Assembly: GCA_033398695.1 (NCBI GenBank)
Contig: CM065801.1
Coordinates: 9,300,001 to 9,364,000, forward strand
Source: Orobanche coerulescens
Lineage: Eukaryota > Streptophyta > Magnoliopsida > Lamiales > Orobanchaceae
Direction: 5' to 3'
Length of the DNA stretch: 64,000 bases
The position numbers were made by a program, and so were the translations under genes. The notes under the pieces were generated by a model. It ran no database searches and was not told the origin of the DNA. It worked only from the letters and a program-made list of their open reading frames with translations. Below are positions 24,426 through 36,300 of the stretch, piece after piece (position 1 is the stretch's first letter; the number at the start of each line of letters is the position of its first letter).

Positions 24426-25560
24426 TCGGGAATCGAAGGAAAGCAGCAAAATCTTATCCTTCAAAATATTGTACAACAACTTGCTCAAATAGTCGGAAGA
24501 CTAGATAAACAAGAGGAAACAATTGCTACTCTTACGAAGGGTAGAGAAGAGGAGCCGTACGAAGGGGTCAGGAAGCCATTCGATTTGGAGGCTATGATGA
24601 TGTAGATTCGATGAATTAGGAGGAAACTCCGAGGTTTGTACATCGAGGAGGCGAGAAGGACGAGGAGGAAGGAGAGAGTATGAAGGAAGACGAGGAAGAT
24701 ATGTCCGAAACGAGGAGGATCGGAATATGGGAAACATCAAAATGAAAATCCCATCTTTCGAAGGGAGAAGTGATCCGGACACATATCTCGATTGGGAAAG
24801 GAAGTTGGAGACCATTTACGATTGCCACAACTATTAGATGAGAAGAAAATGAGGTTAGCAATAACCGAATTTTCGAATATGCAAGCATTTGGTGGGACCA
24901 ACTTGTGACGGAGAGAAGGAGGAGTCGGGAGAGACCGGTTAGCGGTTGGGAAGAATTGAAGGTTGTTATGCGGAAAAGATTTGTTCCTAATTACTATCTT
25001 AAGGAACTATTTTCTCGCTTACAAACTTTAAAACAAGGCTCGAGAAACATTGAAGATTTTCGAAAGGAAATGGAGATGTTGATGATCCGAGCCAATGTTC
25101 GGGAATCGAGAGAGGCCACCATGGCGCGGTTTTACACGGGATGAGAGCCGATATAGCTAAAGAAGTTGACAAACAACACTTTGTTGAATTCGAGGACATG
25201 GTATATGCGGTAAAAATCGGCGGAGCTTACGAAGAGGAGCAATAACAACTATTCCACGGGATACTCTACCCCTTGGAAACAACAATCTCAAGTAAGTTCG
25301 GACAAATTTAAAAATTTTGATAAAAGAGAAGGGAGTGTCTTGAAAGGAAAGTTTGAAGTTGGGAGCACTAGCAAACCAAAATTTGATGGGAAACCTAAAC
25401 CCGTCGAAAGCACCCAAAGGAGAAAGCGGGACATCCAATGCTATAAGTGCCGAGTCGTGGACATATAGCATCCGAATGCACCAACAAGCGGGTGATGGTA
25501 CTTGGGATGGGGAGATTGAAAGCGGAAGCGAAAAGAAGAAGAAGAAGAGACAAGAGAGGT
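24423..25560 (+). pseudogene. Ty3/gypsy gag, frameshifted
   Basis: Starts MSGIEGKQQNLILQNIVQQL (24423) and reaches a stop at about 24605. Gag continues in other frames: KIPSFEGRSDPDTYLDWERK near 24740, then a segment of the retrotransposon gag domain (ELKVVMRKRFVPNYY, 24950-25144). At least three frame changes and stops interrupt it. Role when intact: nucleocapsid of the virus-like particle. No complete CCHC knuckle was found. Confidence 0.75.
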
Positions 25561-26230
25561 GGAGAGTGATGATGAGGCGTATGAGTATGCACCCGCACTT
25601 GTTGTTCGGAGGGTGTTAAGTTCTCAAGCAAAAGAGGAGGAAGTTAACGAACAAAGAGAAAATCTATTTCACACACGTTGTTTTATTAAAAATAAAAATT
25701 GTAGTGTGATAATAGATAACGGGAGTTGCACTAATGTCATTAGCGCTATGCTAGTGGAAGAACTCGATCTCCCAACAAGAAGACACCCTAAACCGTATCG
25801 TTTACATTGGCTAAATGATTGTGGGGAAGTTCGAGTTAATAAACAGGTACTAGTGGCTCTCACCATCGGAAGGTATCAAGACAAAATCCTATGTGATGTC
25901 GTTCCGATGCATGCTTGCCATATCTTGTTGGGAAGACCATGGCATTTTGATCGAGATGCTACTTTGAGCGGAAGGAAAAATCGTTACTCATTCGAGAAGG
26001 ACGGAAAGAAAATTACCTTAGCTCCCATGACTAAGGTACAAATACAAGAAGATCAACTTCGTCTTGAAAAGGAAGTTGAAGGAAAATCGAGAAAAGAAAA
26101 GGAAAAGAAAAATGAAAAAAATGAAAAAAGCGAGAAAAATGAAAAAAATGAAAAAAGCGAGAAAAATGAAAAAAATGAAAAAAATGAGAAAAATGAAAAA
26201 ATGAAAAAAATGAGAAAAATGAAAAAATGA
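25559..26230 (+). pseudogene. Ty3/gypsy aspartic protease with Lys/Glu/Asn repeat tail
   Basis: A 223-residue open frame. Residues about 40-130 match a retropepsin-like fold: CSVIIDNGSCTNVISAMLVE has a DNGS in place of the usual DTG/DSG catalytic triad, followed by HILLGRPWHFDRDA. After residue 170 the frame dissolves into repeats of EKNEKNEKSEKNEK, an expanded simple sequence between protease and reverse transcriptase. Confidence 0.8.
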
Positions 26231-26429
26231 AAAAAATGAAAAAAGAAAGAAAAATAAAATTTGAGAAATTGGATGCTTTTAAGTTCAAAGGAAATTTATG
26301 TAGATATCAAGGAAAATGCACCAATATACTTGTTTATTTTCCGTAAAGTTTGCGCTTCTACTAACCCAGGAACCGGATAATTCCGAGTTCTATTGAATCT
26401 TTATTGCAGGAATTTGTTGATGTTTTCTG

Positions 26430-27130
26430 AAGAACTACTGCGGGGTTGCCACCAATCCGAGGGATTGAACATCAAATAGACTTTGTGCTCAGGCGGTCAT
26501 TCCAAATAGACCGGCATACCGACACAACCACTGAAGAGACCAATGAAATCCAAAGACAAGTCGAGGAGTTGTTAAGTCTTGGGTATATCCGGAGAGTCTA
26601 AGTCCTTGTGCCGTTCTGTGATCGTCGTGCCAAAGAAAGATGGAACGTGGAGAATGTGCACCGATTGCCGAGCGGTAAACAATATCACGGTTAAGTATCG
26701 ACACCTATTCCAAGGTTAGATGATATGTTAGATGAATTACATGGTTCATGTGTTTTCACTAAAATCGACCTAATGAAAGGATATCACCAAATTCGTATGA
26801 AAGAAGGAGATGAATGGAAAACGGCTTTCAAAACTAAATACGGATTATACGAATGGTTGGTAATGCCCTTTGGACTAACGAACGCACCAAGTACTTTTAT
26901 GAGATTAATGAATCATGTTTTACGTGCATACATCGGAAAATTCGTTGTTGTATACTTTGATGATATACTCATTTCTGACAAAAATGTTGAAGAACATGTT
27001 GAACATTTAAGATTAGCTTTAATTACCTTGAGAAGGGAACAATTATATGCTAGTCTTAAGAAATGTACTTTTGCATGAATGAAGTTATTTTTCTTGGATA
27101 TGTCGTTAGTCTTGTGGCATAAAAGTTGAT
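26430..27130 (+). pseudogene. Ty3/gypsy reverse transcriptase, frameshifted
   Basis: The 5' part (about 26440-26700) is split by single-base losses. The open block 26725-27078 holds [20 protein letters not shown], the [12 protein letters not shown] motif and the YFDD catalytic box ([10 protein letters not shown]), then breaks again near 27080. Typical Ty3/gypsy reverse transcriptase. Confidence 0.88.
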
Positions 27131-27319
27131 GAAGAAAAGGTTAAGGCTATCCGAGAATGGCTTTGAACCAACGAACGCGTCCGAGGTAAGAAGTTTTCAT
27201 GGCCTAGCAGGTTTTACCGACGCTTCGTAAAGATTTTAGCACAATTGCGGCCCCATTAAACGAACTTGTCAAGAAACATGCTAAGTTTAATTGGGAAATG
27301 AACAAGAAAAAGCATTTAA

Positions 27320-27725
27320 CACTCTGAAAGATAAATTGTGCACGCACTTTGTCTTAAGCATTACGATTTTTCTAACACTTTTGAAATTGAGTGTGATGCT
27401 TCGGGAGTAGGAATAGGAGCGATTAATGCGGGGAAAAGGCCGATAGCCTATTTTAGTGAGAAACTTGGAGGAGCTACATTGAATTACCCGACCTATGACA
27501 AGGAATTGTATGCTTTGGTTCGAGCCCTACGTGCGTGGCAACACTACCTATGGCCTAAGGAGTTCGTGATTCATACCGATCATGAATCCTTAAAGCATCT
27601 CAAAGGACGGGGTAAATTGATCAATAGACATTCCAAGTGGTTATAGGAAATTGAATCCTTTCCTTACATCATCAAATACAAACAAGGTAAGGAAAACATT
27701 GTCGCCGACGCTTTGTCAAGAAGGT
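27320..27725 (+). pseudogene. Ty3/gypsy RNase H
   Basis: [31 protein letters not shown] and [11 protein letters not shown] mark the RNase H domain, followed after a TAG stop (about 27643) by [10 protein letters not shown], the conserved end of the gypsy RNase H/tether region. Confidence 0.85.
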
Positions 27726-27814
27726 ATGTATTACTCAATACACTTTCTTGTAAACTTTTGGGATTTGATTTATTGAAAGAAGCATATGAGGGGATAAAGA
27801 TTTCCATGATATTT

Positions 27815-28880
27815 ATGTAAACTTGCGAGAAAAAGGAGTAGAAAAATTTTATCGGGATAATGGATTCTTGTTCCGTGAAAATAAACTTTGCATTCCTTTT
27901 TGTTCAACACGGGAATTATTGGTAAGAGAAGCACATAGTGGAGGTCTAATGGGACATTTTGGGATTTCTAAAACTTACGAAATATTGCATGAACATTTCT
28001 TTTGGCCAAAAATGAAACATGATGTTTTTAAAGTTGTAAATTCATGCATTGTTTGTAGGAAAGCAAAATCGCGAGTGTTACCGCATGGTTTGTATATGCC
28101 ACTTAGGTACCTTAGAACCTTGGGTTGATCTTTCTATGGACTTTGTATTAGGATTACCCAGGCGAAATCCGGTTGTGACTCCATTTTTGTTGTAGTTGAT
28201 AGATTTAGCAAAATGGCACACTTCATTGCATGTCATAAAGCAGACGACGCCACACATATTGCTAATCTATTTTTCAAAGAAATTGTTCGTTTGCATGGTA
28301 TGCCCAAAAGCATCGTATCCGATAGAGATACCAAATTTTTGAGTCATTTTGGAGAGTCTTATGGGCAAAATTGGGGACGAAATTGCTTTATTCTACAACA
28401 TGTCATCCCCAAACTGATGGTCAAACCGAGGTTGTTAATCAACGCTTGGTCAATTGTTGCGAACTATTGTTAACAAAAATTTGAAAAATTGGGAAACATC
28501 TTTACCATTTATCGAGTTTGCCTATAATCGAACCGTACATTCTACTACGACATTTTCGCCATTTGAAATCGTGTATGGTTTTAATCCAATAACTCCTTTA
28601 GACACATTGCCTATTCCAATAGATGACAGGAGTAACCTTGATGGCAAGAAAAGGCGGAGATGGTGAAGCAATTACATGCCAAAGTTCGTGAACAAATTGA
28701 GAAGCGCAACGAACACAATGCAAGAATGAAGAACAAGGGCGTAAACAAGTACTCTTTGAACCAGTGATTGGGTTTGGGTTCATTTGAGGAAAGAACGATT
28801 TCCGTTCAAAGAAAATCAAGCTAATGCGAGGAGATGGGCCGTTCGGATCTTAGAGCGGATTAACGACAATGCCTATAAAG
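27815..28880 (+). pseudogene. Ty3/gypsy integrase, frameshifted
   Basis: The zinc-binding HHCC region is visible (REAHSGGLMGHFGISKTYEI, then SCIVCRKAK). The core begins with [20 protein letters not shown] and continues with [17 protein letters not shown], containing the second catalytic Asp. The last catalytic Glu region and the block LPFIEFAYNRTVHSTT (28500-28560) are in other frames. At least three frameshifts occur. No chromodomain was recognised in the decayed end. Confidence 0.82.
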
Positions 28881-28980
28881 TAGATCTACAGTGAGTATAA
28901 TGTTTCCACTACTTTCAATGTTCTTGACTTAAGTCCTTTTGAAATTTGATTCGAGGACGAATCCTTTTGAGAACGGGGAA

Positions 28981-29965
28981 TGATGTGAATCAAGATATTA
29001 TGAAGAACCGGATGAGGACTTGAGCATGCCATTGGACCAATAACGAGGTCTCGATCAAAGAAGTTCAAAAATAATTTATCGACACTCATCATTGATATGT
29101 TTAAAAATAACTATGTTATCAAAGACAACAAATTCGTGAGTAGTGTCGAAGTTGTCGAACAATAAGTTTTTCGTTTATTTTATCTTGGTGTATTTTAATT
29201 TGAATTGTATTTCTTGAGTTGTATTTTTATATTTTGAGTTGTATATAATCAAGTCGTGTAATATTAATGTCGAAGACGATCGGAAAAGACGAACAAACAA
29301 ACAAGGATCAAATTCCCCGCGCGTAAGATCGACACGCGCAGAGTCTCGTATTTTGGCCATAACTTACTCGTCCAAATCCGATTCGGGTGATTCGTGTCTA
29401 TGGAAAGCTAAGAAAGAGAGCTACAAATATTGTTCAGACCATAGGACCAAATTCGGAGACATTGGAGCTCAGAAATGATAAAGCAGACAGATCGGATTTA
29501 TGGTGACATTGTCGCTTGTTTTCACACCTTAAAATCTTGGTCTTTGATATTTTGTCGCTAAACATATGTTGGTGACTTTGTATCAGATTTTAGGATCTTT
29601 GAATGTTGATTTTTCTATTTTGTAGGTTTCTAGTTGTTTAAGCATTGTAGAGTTAGGTGTAAGATTTTGGTATAAATAGCGGCAAGTTTCGTTGTAAGAG
29701 GGCCAAAGATTTTATGAATTTGAGAGTGTTTGTATTAACAAACCTTTGTGAGTCTTTCTTGTTTTGTTGAGTGTGTCTCAAAACATCCCTTGTGTGATTT
29801 ATATCTTTATCAAGTGCAATCTTGTTAGTATTTATATTCCACCAGGATTCTTCTGACGTGTCACGTAGAGGTTTGGAAGTAAGCGCATTTTCTTATTTTG
29901 GAAACATCGCGAGCGAATTAAATGGCGGTGTCGATTCTGTGGCGTGTCGTGTGGGGGTCGCATCA
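28981..29965 (+). repeat. 3' LTR of the Ty3/gypsy element
   Basis: A 985-bp LTR with an intact TATAAATAG at 29671-29679. It ends 123 bp before the GPX ATG, with the 5-bp duplication in between. As the promoter-carrying LTR closest to GPX and in the same orientation, it could drive read-through transcription; that is inference. Confidence 0.9.
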
Positions 29966-30088
29966 CTTGGCGGCCTGCAATTATTGATGCATTCATGTCA
30001 CGTGTAATTACAGTCCACCGACCCACGTACGACATCGTTCTGTCAAGCGTAAGAAGGCAAAGTCGCAAAGAACTGGGAGAAAGAAGAA

Positions 30089-30146
30089 ATGGGTGCTTCG
30101 TCATCGGTCTCACAAAAGTCGATCCACGAGTTCAACGTCAAGGTTT

Positions 30147-30181
<35 letters not shown>

Positions 30182-33100
30182 ATGTGTCTATAGTGTGTAT
30201 GTGTATGTGTAATTGTTTGATCTGTGCTGTATGGATCGAGATTTTGGTGATTTTTTTTTTTTTTTTGAATTTTTGATGATTTCGAGCAGGACAGTAAAGG
30301 TAATGATGTGAACCTCGATATCTATAAAGGCAAGGTCTTGCTTGTTGTTAATGTTGCGTCCAAATGGTAGGCCCGTCTCTCTGTGTGTCTCTCTCGAGTT
30401 ACCTGTTATTTTGGCATGTGATGATTCTCTGCTTGATTGGTTGAAACAGTGGGTTCACGGACTCAAATTACAGGCAGATGACAACGCTTTATTCCAAGTA
30501 CAAGGATAAAGGTGGGTTTATTTATGCAGCCCGCATGACAAACTAGAATATGTTATTTTTGCTCTCATATTATTTTTGTGTCTGGAGCTTTTGGAAATAA
30601 AGATTGTGCCTGCTGTGAAAAATTTCGAGTCCCATCTTAAAAGGTCACCCTTGTTAATATGAGAAGCCCAATATCTTCATTATTTGGTCGGTTCTTTGTC
30701 AACATACTTCTATCGATATATTGAGAACTGGATATTTGTCCCACATCGAAAAATCCGAAAAAGGGGGACTTAGTTCTTTAGTTATAAAAGAAGGGTCAAG
30801 CCTTTGGTTGTAAGTACACCATTCAAAAGCTTGTCTAACAACTTTTGTCTCTAGGCAATTTTCTCTCTTGTCTTAGAAATTAATAGTATTCTTAGTTCTG
30901 TCACATCCCGAGGTCATTCCGTCATAGCATGATATGTCCGCTTTGGGCACTCTCTTCTGAACGGGCTCTCACGGTTTTGTTTCTGAAAGCGTACAAGTAA
31001 CTTCCCATGAGGTCACTCATCTTGAAATTTATACAGCACCAATCACGCCTAACTTCGGTATTCCTACCTCCCCAAGGCAGTGAGCCCCCAAAAGGCCTCA
31101 TGCTATGTGGATGCGAGTATGCACATATAAGGCACACTCGCACGGTCGCACCACACGACAGAGTGACTCCTACACCAAATTGTCATATTCTGAGTTGCAG
31201 TTAGGGCTGAGCCTCCACATCAAAAAAGAAGATTCTATTAGGTGTATTTCTTGCACGAGGAGAGATGTGAGTACCAAAGGGCTAAGAAGATTCTATTAGG
31301 TGTATTTATTTCTTTGGTCCTAGTGGTTTTTCTCCTGTTTTGGAGTTTTATACGTTAAAACTCTTGTGTTACTTTTTTTCTATTTTGCTTTCTATTTCCA
31401 TAAGAGCAGTTTATGCAAGAGAATATGTAGGGCCAAATTCCCAACAAGTGGTATCGGAGACAAGATTTTGGTGAAGTGGAGTGTTTGCTGGGATGGAGCT
31501 TTGGTGTGGTGTAGTGTGAATACATACAGTCTCGGGAGGCTCTGTCTAGGAAAATTGTTTTTTAAGTGGGACCTCTGGGAATTTTGAAAGTTCTGTGTCT
31601 GAAAGATTGAGATTCTCTCTTTCTTGAAAGCTTATTTAGTCTGTGTACTATTTAAGTCTACTGTAGAATTCACCAAAGTATCTCAAGAGCATGTCGGGAA
31701 GTAGAGTTTCAAATGCAGTTAGATTTGATGTAAAGAAATTTGACGGGAAGATCAACTTTGGCAATAGAAAGCAAAGTATCTCAAGATTATGTCAGGAAGT
31801 GGAGTTTCAAATGCAGTTAGATTTGGTGTAAAGAAATTTGACGTAAAGAAATTTGACGGGAAGATCAACTTTGGCTTGTGGAAAATACAAGTCAAGGATG
31901 TGTTCAGTCTCGTTTACACAAGGCTTTGAAGGGTAGAGTTATCCCTGTAAGTAGCGGTGATGTTAGCATAGTCCGTGAAATTGCTTGTAGAACGGACAAA
32001 GCTGGAATGAGCAATGATAATGGGAAGATTTGGATTTAAGGGCAACTAGTGCTATTCGTCTGTACCTGGCAAAAAATATTCTTCCAAACGTGCATGAAGC
32101 ATCTATGGCAAAAGGACTCTGGAAAAAACTCGAGGCATTGTAGCAGACAAAGGGCGTCTCAAATCGAGTGTATTTGAAAGAGCAGTCTCAGCGAATTAAT
32201 GAAGGTACTACTACTTCATATTGTTTAAGCATTTTCGGTGGCATTGTTTTTGAGCTTGAATCTATTGGAGTTGTGATTGATGATGAGGATCAGGCCCTGA
32301 GACTCATCTGGTCTCTTCCACGATCATAAGCACATGAAGCCGATATTAATTCATGGGAAGAAGAAAATAATATTCTCAGAGGTTACTAGTAAGTTTCTTT
32401 CTGAAGGAGGAGGCTTGGTAGGACGAAACCACATGAAAATTTTGCAATAGTAGCTCGTGTTGGAAGAAAAAGAACTCCATAATGAAAGTCTGTTGGGGAT
32501 GTGGACAACCTGACCACATCAAGAGAAATTGTAAAGCATGAGCAGGTTCGGAAAATTGCTATGTGTCAGCAGGCGGAGATGTTGATAATGTAGCTAACAC
32601 TGTCTTTGATTCTGATGTCCTATGAAGAAAGGACATGTATATCGTATGGCATGCCTTTGTCCCTAAGTTGTCATGATAAAGGATATTTAAGCGGATCACA
32701 TTTTACACATGGGCATTCGTCGGCATTGATGCAAGGTGTATGGTGGAATTCATGTCGATGGCTAATTAACTTTCATGGTAGCCAGAAGTTGGGAGTTTCA
32801 CCGTAATCTTCAGCAAAGTTATTTTGACGTATGCCGAATTGAAATGCTTGGAATGATTCTGAGTGTGAATCTTCGTCAATGTGGAGTGTTGTGTGACACA
32901 AAGCCGCAGAATGGGAATTGTTGAGAATTGGGACATTTGTTGCACATCAAAAAATCAAAGAAAGGGGGACCAAGTTTTTTAGTTATAAAGAAGGGCCAAG
33001 CGTTTGGTTTAAAGTGCACCATTCAAAAACTTGTCTAGCAATTTTTGTCTCTAGATAAATTCCTTTCTTGTCTTAGAAATTAACAGTATTCTTAGTATGC

Positions 33101-33352
33101 TCTTAGTATGCTCTGTGGTTGCAGCTTGGGCTGAGCCTCCTCATAAGAAAAGTTTCTATTAGGTGTAACGAGAAAAAATGTGTAGTTGTAATAATTTTCT
33201 ACATAATATATTTTTCTTCTTTGGTCCAGGTGGATATTCTCCGGTTTTGAAGGTTTCCACGTTAAGACCCTTGTATTATTATTATTTCTCTATTTTACTT
33301 TTTATTTCCAGAAGATCCGTTTATGGCGATAGAATTTGAAAGGCCAAATTCC

Positions 33353-33391
<39 letters not shown>

Positions 33392-36300
33392 ACACATGCC
33401 TGCCTGCTTGATTGCCAGTGTTTCTAATATGATGTTATATCTCAGATTTTGAGATATTGGCTTTCCCATGCAACCAATTCTTGTCTCAAGAACCGGGGTC
33501 GAGCCAAGAAGCAGAACAATTTGCTTGTACAAGATTCAAAGCTGAGTATCCCATCTTTCAAAAGGTCAGTGGTTTCATTCAGTTGCTTCTTATGGCGGTT
33601 GGTGATATTGTTTCTTATTTGAAGTATTTTGTATTTGCCATGTTCTCGGTTGATATGTGATGCTTGTCATTTTACTTTCTTGTTGTTCTTTGTTCATTGG
33701 AGGTATAGATCAATTCCATGCAGTAGCTTAAACTTGCATCTAAAACCCATTTAGTCAATTTTATCAACAGTGACTCATGATGATACTTTTTCGTAACTCC
33801 TATTAACCGAGGCGAAATGTCATTTTAAAAGAAATTGACCTTAATAAATGTTGTGGGTAGTGTGGTGAAGCATTCTTATGTTTTTGGATATAATCGGGTG
33901 CTAATAATTCTTCAATGTTGATTACTGATGCTTATCTCCAATCACGCTATTAAGTTGACGATTTGTTTCGTCGTGACATGGCTTCTGAAACGACTTAACT
34001 GCCCTTAAATTGCCAAAGGCAACTTCTTTTACCTTGAGTCGTATGGCTTTCTCTTCTCCATTCTTCTTCCAAAACCAAAGCAGACCTACTTCAGTGTCGT
34101 ATAATCATCCCTCAACGAGAAACAGTTTTACCTGCTAATCGTAGAATCATATGTTTCGGATTGAAAAATGAATGCAATGGTCGAATGATGCACTGACATG
34201 AACTATTATAAGGGTTACACTATTTTTTTTTTATTAGTCATATTATTATTATTAATGCTGTTGATCATTCACAAAGTTTGTCTGAATTGTATTACCTGAA
34301 TTGTGGTTATGATGATATAATCACTCTTGGCTAGTTTCCAAGTGGGTAAATGAATTGCACATTTACATCTTTCCGTAGGTATTGAACATTGAGACTGGGC
34401 ACCTTAAATTTATGTAGCCTAATGCCCTAACTTCATTTGCAAGTAGAGAAATATAACCTCCAGAACAATGTTTGAAAAGGCGAAGGCGTAAGCTGAGGCG
34501 TTAGCCTGCCAAAAAACGAGGCGTAAGCCTTAAGGTGCCGAGGCGTAAGCCTTGAGGTACCGAGGCGTAAGCACTACGTGTTTTTTTTAAGTATAGAATA
34601 ACACCTAAATAATAATCCCTTAATCAAATAAGCTTCAAACACGTAATAATACAACTTAAGCAACATATATAAAGTTTAAAAAATATAAATTCAACCAAAA
34701 CAAAATAAAATAACATAAGTTCAACGATACAAGCCACAAGTTCAACATGAATGAAAATAAGTTCAACAAGAAATGAATAAGTGACATCTTGCTTGTACTC
34801 ATTGTTTTGAGTTGTGCTAGAGAGAGAAAAAAATCACAGCGGGAAGTAAAAGAAAAAAAAAACGATAGAGCCAGAGAGAGAAGACTGGGAAGGGAAAAAA
34901 TCACAGCGGGAGGGAGAAGGATTTCAATGCTGCGATTTGTTTTTTTGGAGGATAGGGTTTCACGTTTTATTATTATCATATTTATTAAAGTTTTTCTTTT
35001 ATTATGCTGAAAACAGCTGTGCTTTTTTTTTTCTTAGGGGTTCCTTTCTTGATCAAACACATCGGAGCTCCTTTCCCTTTTTTTTTTTGTTTTTTCTTCC
35101 TTCCTGCGTTTCCAGACCCAACTTTTTTTTTTTACAAAAAAAAGCACAAAAATCATGCGCCTCGTAGAAAAGGCGCACATTATGTCTAAAAAGCGTGCGC
35201 CCCCTCCAAAAGGCGAACGCCTTTCCTGCTTTTCGCAGGCCGTTAAACTTTACTTGGATTATTTACCTATGGCTATTTTACTTGGATTATTTACCTATTG
35301 ATCTTACACAAGAATAATTATTTTATTTTTTCACTTAAAAATGTCATGTTCGAATTACCTACACTATGCGCTATGCTATTTTGCGCTACACAATTCTTTA
35401 CAAAAACGCTACAGACCTACGCAACGCAACGCAACTGAAAACACTGGCCACGAGAAACACTAGCAAGTAAGGATGAAATGGACAATTCAACCAAAAAATA
35501 ACTAAAAAACCTGTTTTTTCTTTCTTTCACAAAATGGCTAATTTTCATCTTATGGTGAAATGGTGGATAATTTGCCAGGCTCTAAAGTGAAGCACACTTT
35601 TCCGCCAGTAGAGAACTATAACCTACATAAAACGAAGTCCACTTGCCTGCTTATACATCAAAATGAAACCCACTTGCCCATTGGACGTTGAACCTGTTTT
35701 CTAGCCATGGATCCTTCTTATGATGCGTCTTTTGTGTTATTAATTATGAACTGTTAGGTAAACGTGAATGGGCCGGATGCAGCACCTGTTTATAACTTCC
35801 TTAAAGCAAGTAAAGGTGGTTTTTGTGGGTCTCGCATAAAATGGAACTTCACCAAGTTTCTAGTTGACAAAGATGGCCATGTAATAAACCGTTATGGAAC
35901 TTCTACCTCTCCGTTGGCAATAGAGGTCTCTCTCTCTCTCTCCCCCCACCCTCCTCTCCCTCCCCCCCCACCCTCCTCTCCCTCCCCCCTATCCCTCTCT
36001 CTCCCCCCTCACTCTTCCCCCATCTCTTTGTCTATAATAAAACCTCCATAAAATAATACTTGATAAATTAATAACCTCGATATAACTAATTTGCCCGGTC
36101 CCAACTTGGGACCAGTTCAAATTTGGACATCAATCAATTAAATAATAAGATAATATTTTTTTTGGAAATCCTAGTATATATATAAGGTCCAGTCCATACG
36201 AGAAGACAACGCCGCAACACTTGGGTGCAATGGGAAGATTTAAAGATGATATCAATGCAAATTTGTAGATTCATATTTGTCAAGACAATTTAATAACTAT

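Larger units (their letters stand above)
22449..29965 (+). mobile_element. Ty3/gypsy LTR retrotransposon, full-length but decayed
   Basis: A 7517-bp element with target duplication CTTGG at 22444-22448 and 29966-29970. LTRs begin TGATGTGAATC and end GGTCGCATCA: 22449-23459 and 28981-29965. Order inside is gag, protease, reverse transcriptase, RNase H, integrase, which is the Ty3/gypsy order. Many small insertions and deletions break the frames, so it cannot be autonomous. It sits immediately upstream of the GPX gene. Confidence 0.92.
30719..33357 (+). mobile_element. Deleted Ty1/copia retrotransposon in GPX intron 3
   Basis: LTRs: 5' about 30719-31446 (interrupted by a second insertion) and 3' 32919-33357. 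They share TTGAGAA.TGG at the start and GGCCAAATTCCCAACA at the end. A primer-binding site TGGTATCGGAG follows the 5' LTR at about 31449. Inside are a gag remnant and a zinc knuckle, but no protease, integrase or reverse transcriptase, so about two thirds of the internal region is gone. The right LTR abuts a (TA)n tract, so the target duplication is unclear. Confidence 0.85.

Noticed and set aside
24251..24508. Lys-rich 85-residue open frame
   Set aside because: It is translation of an A-rich tract in the retrotransposon leader; composition alone explains it.
30361..30452. Selenocysteine GPX
   Set aside because: The catalytic codon formed across the exon 2/3 junction is TGT (Cys), not TGA; plant GPX enzymes use Cys.
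31007..31070. Possible 5S rRNA gene on the - strand
   Set aside because: Only the 3' half is similar, it is diverged and it lies inside a Cassandra-type LTR, so it is not a functional 5S gene.
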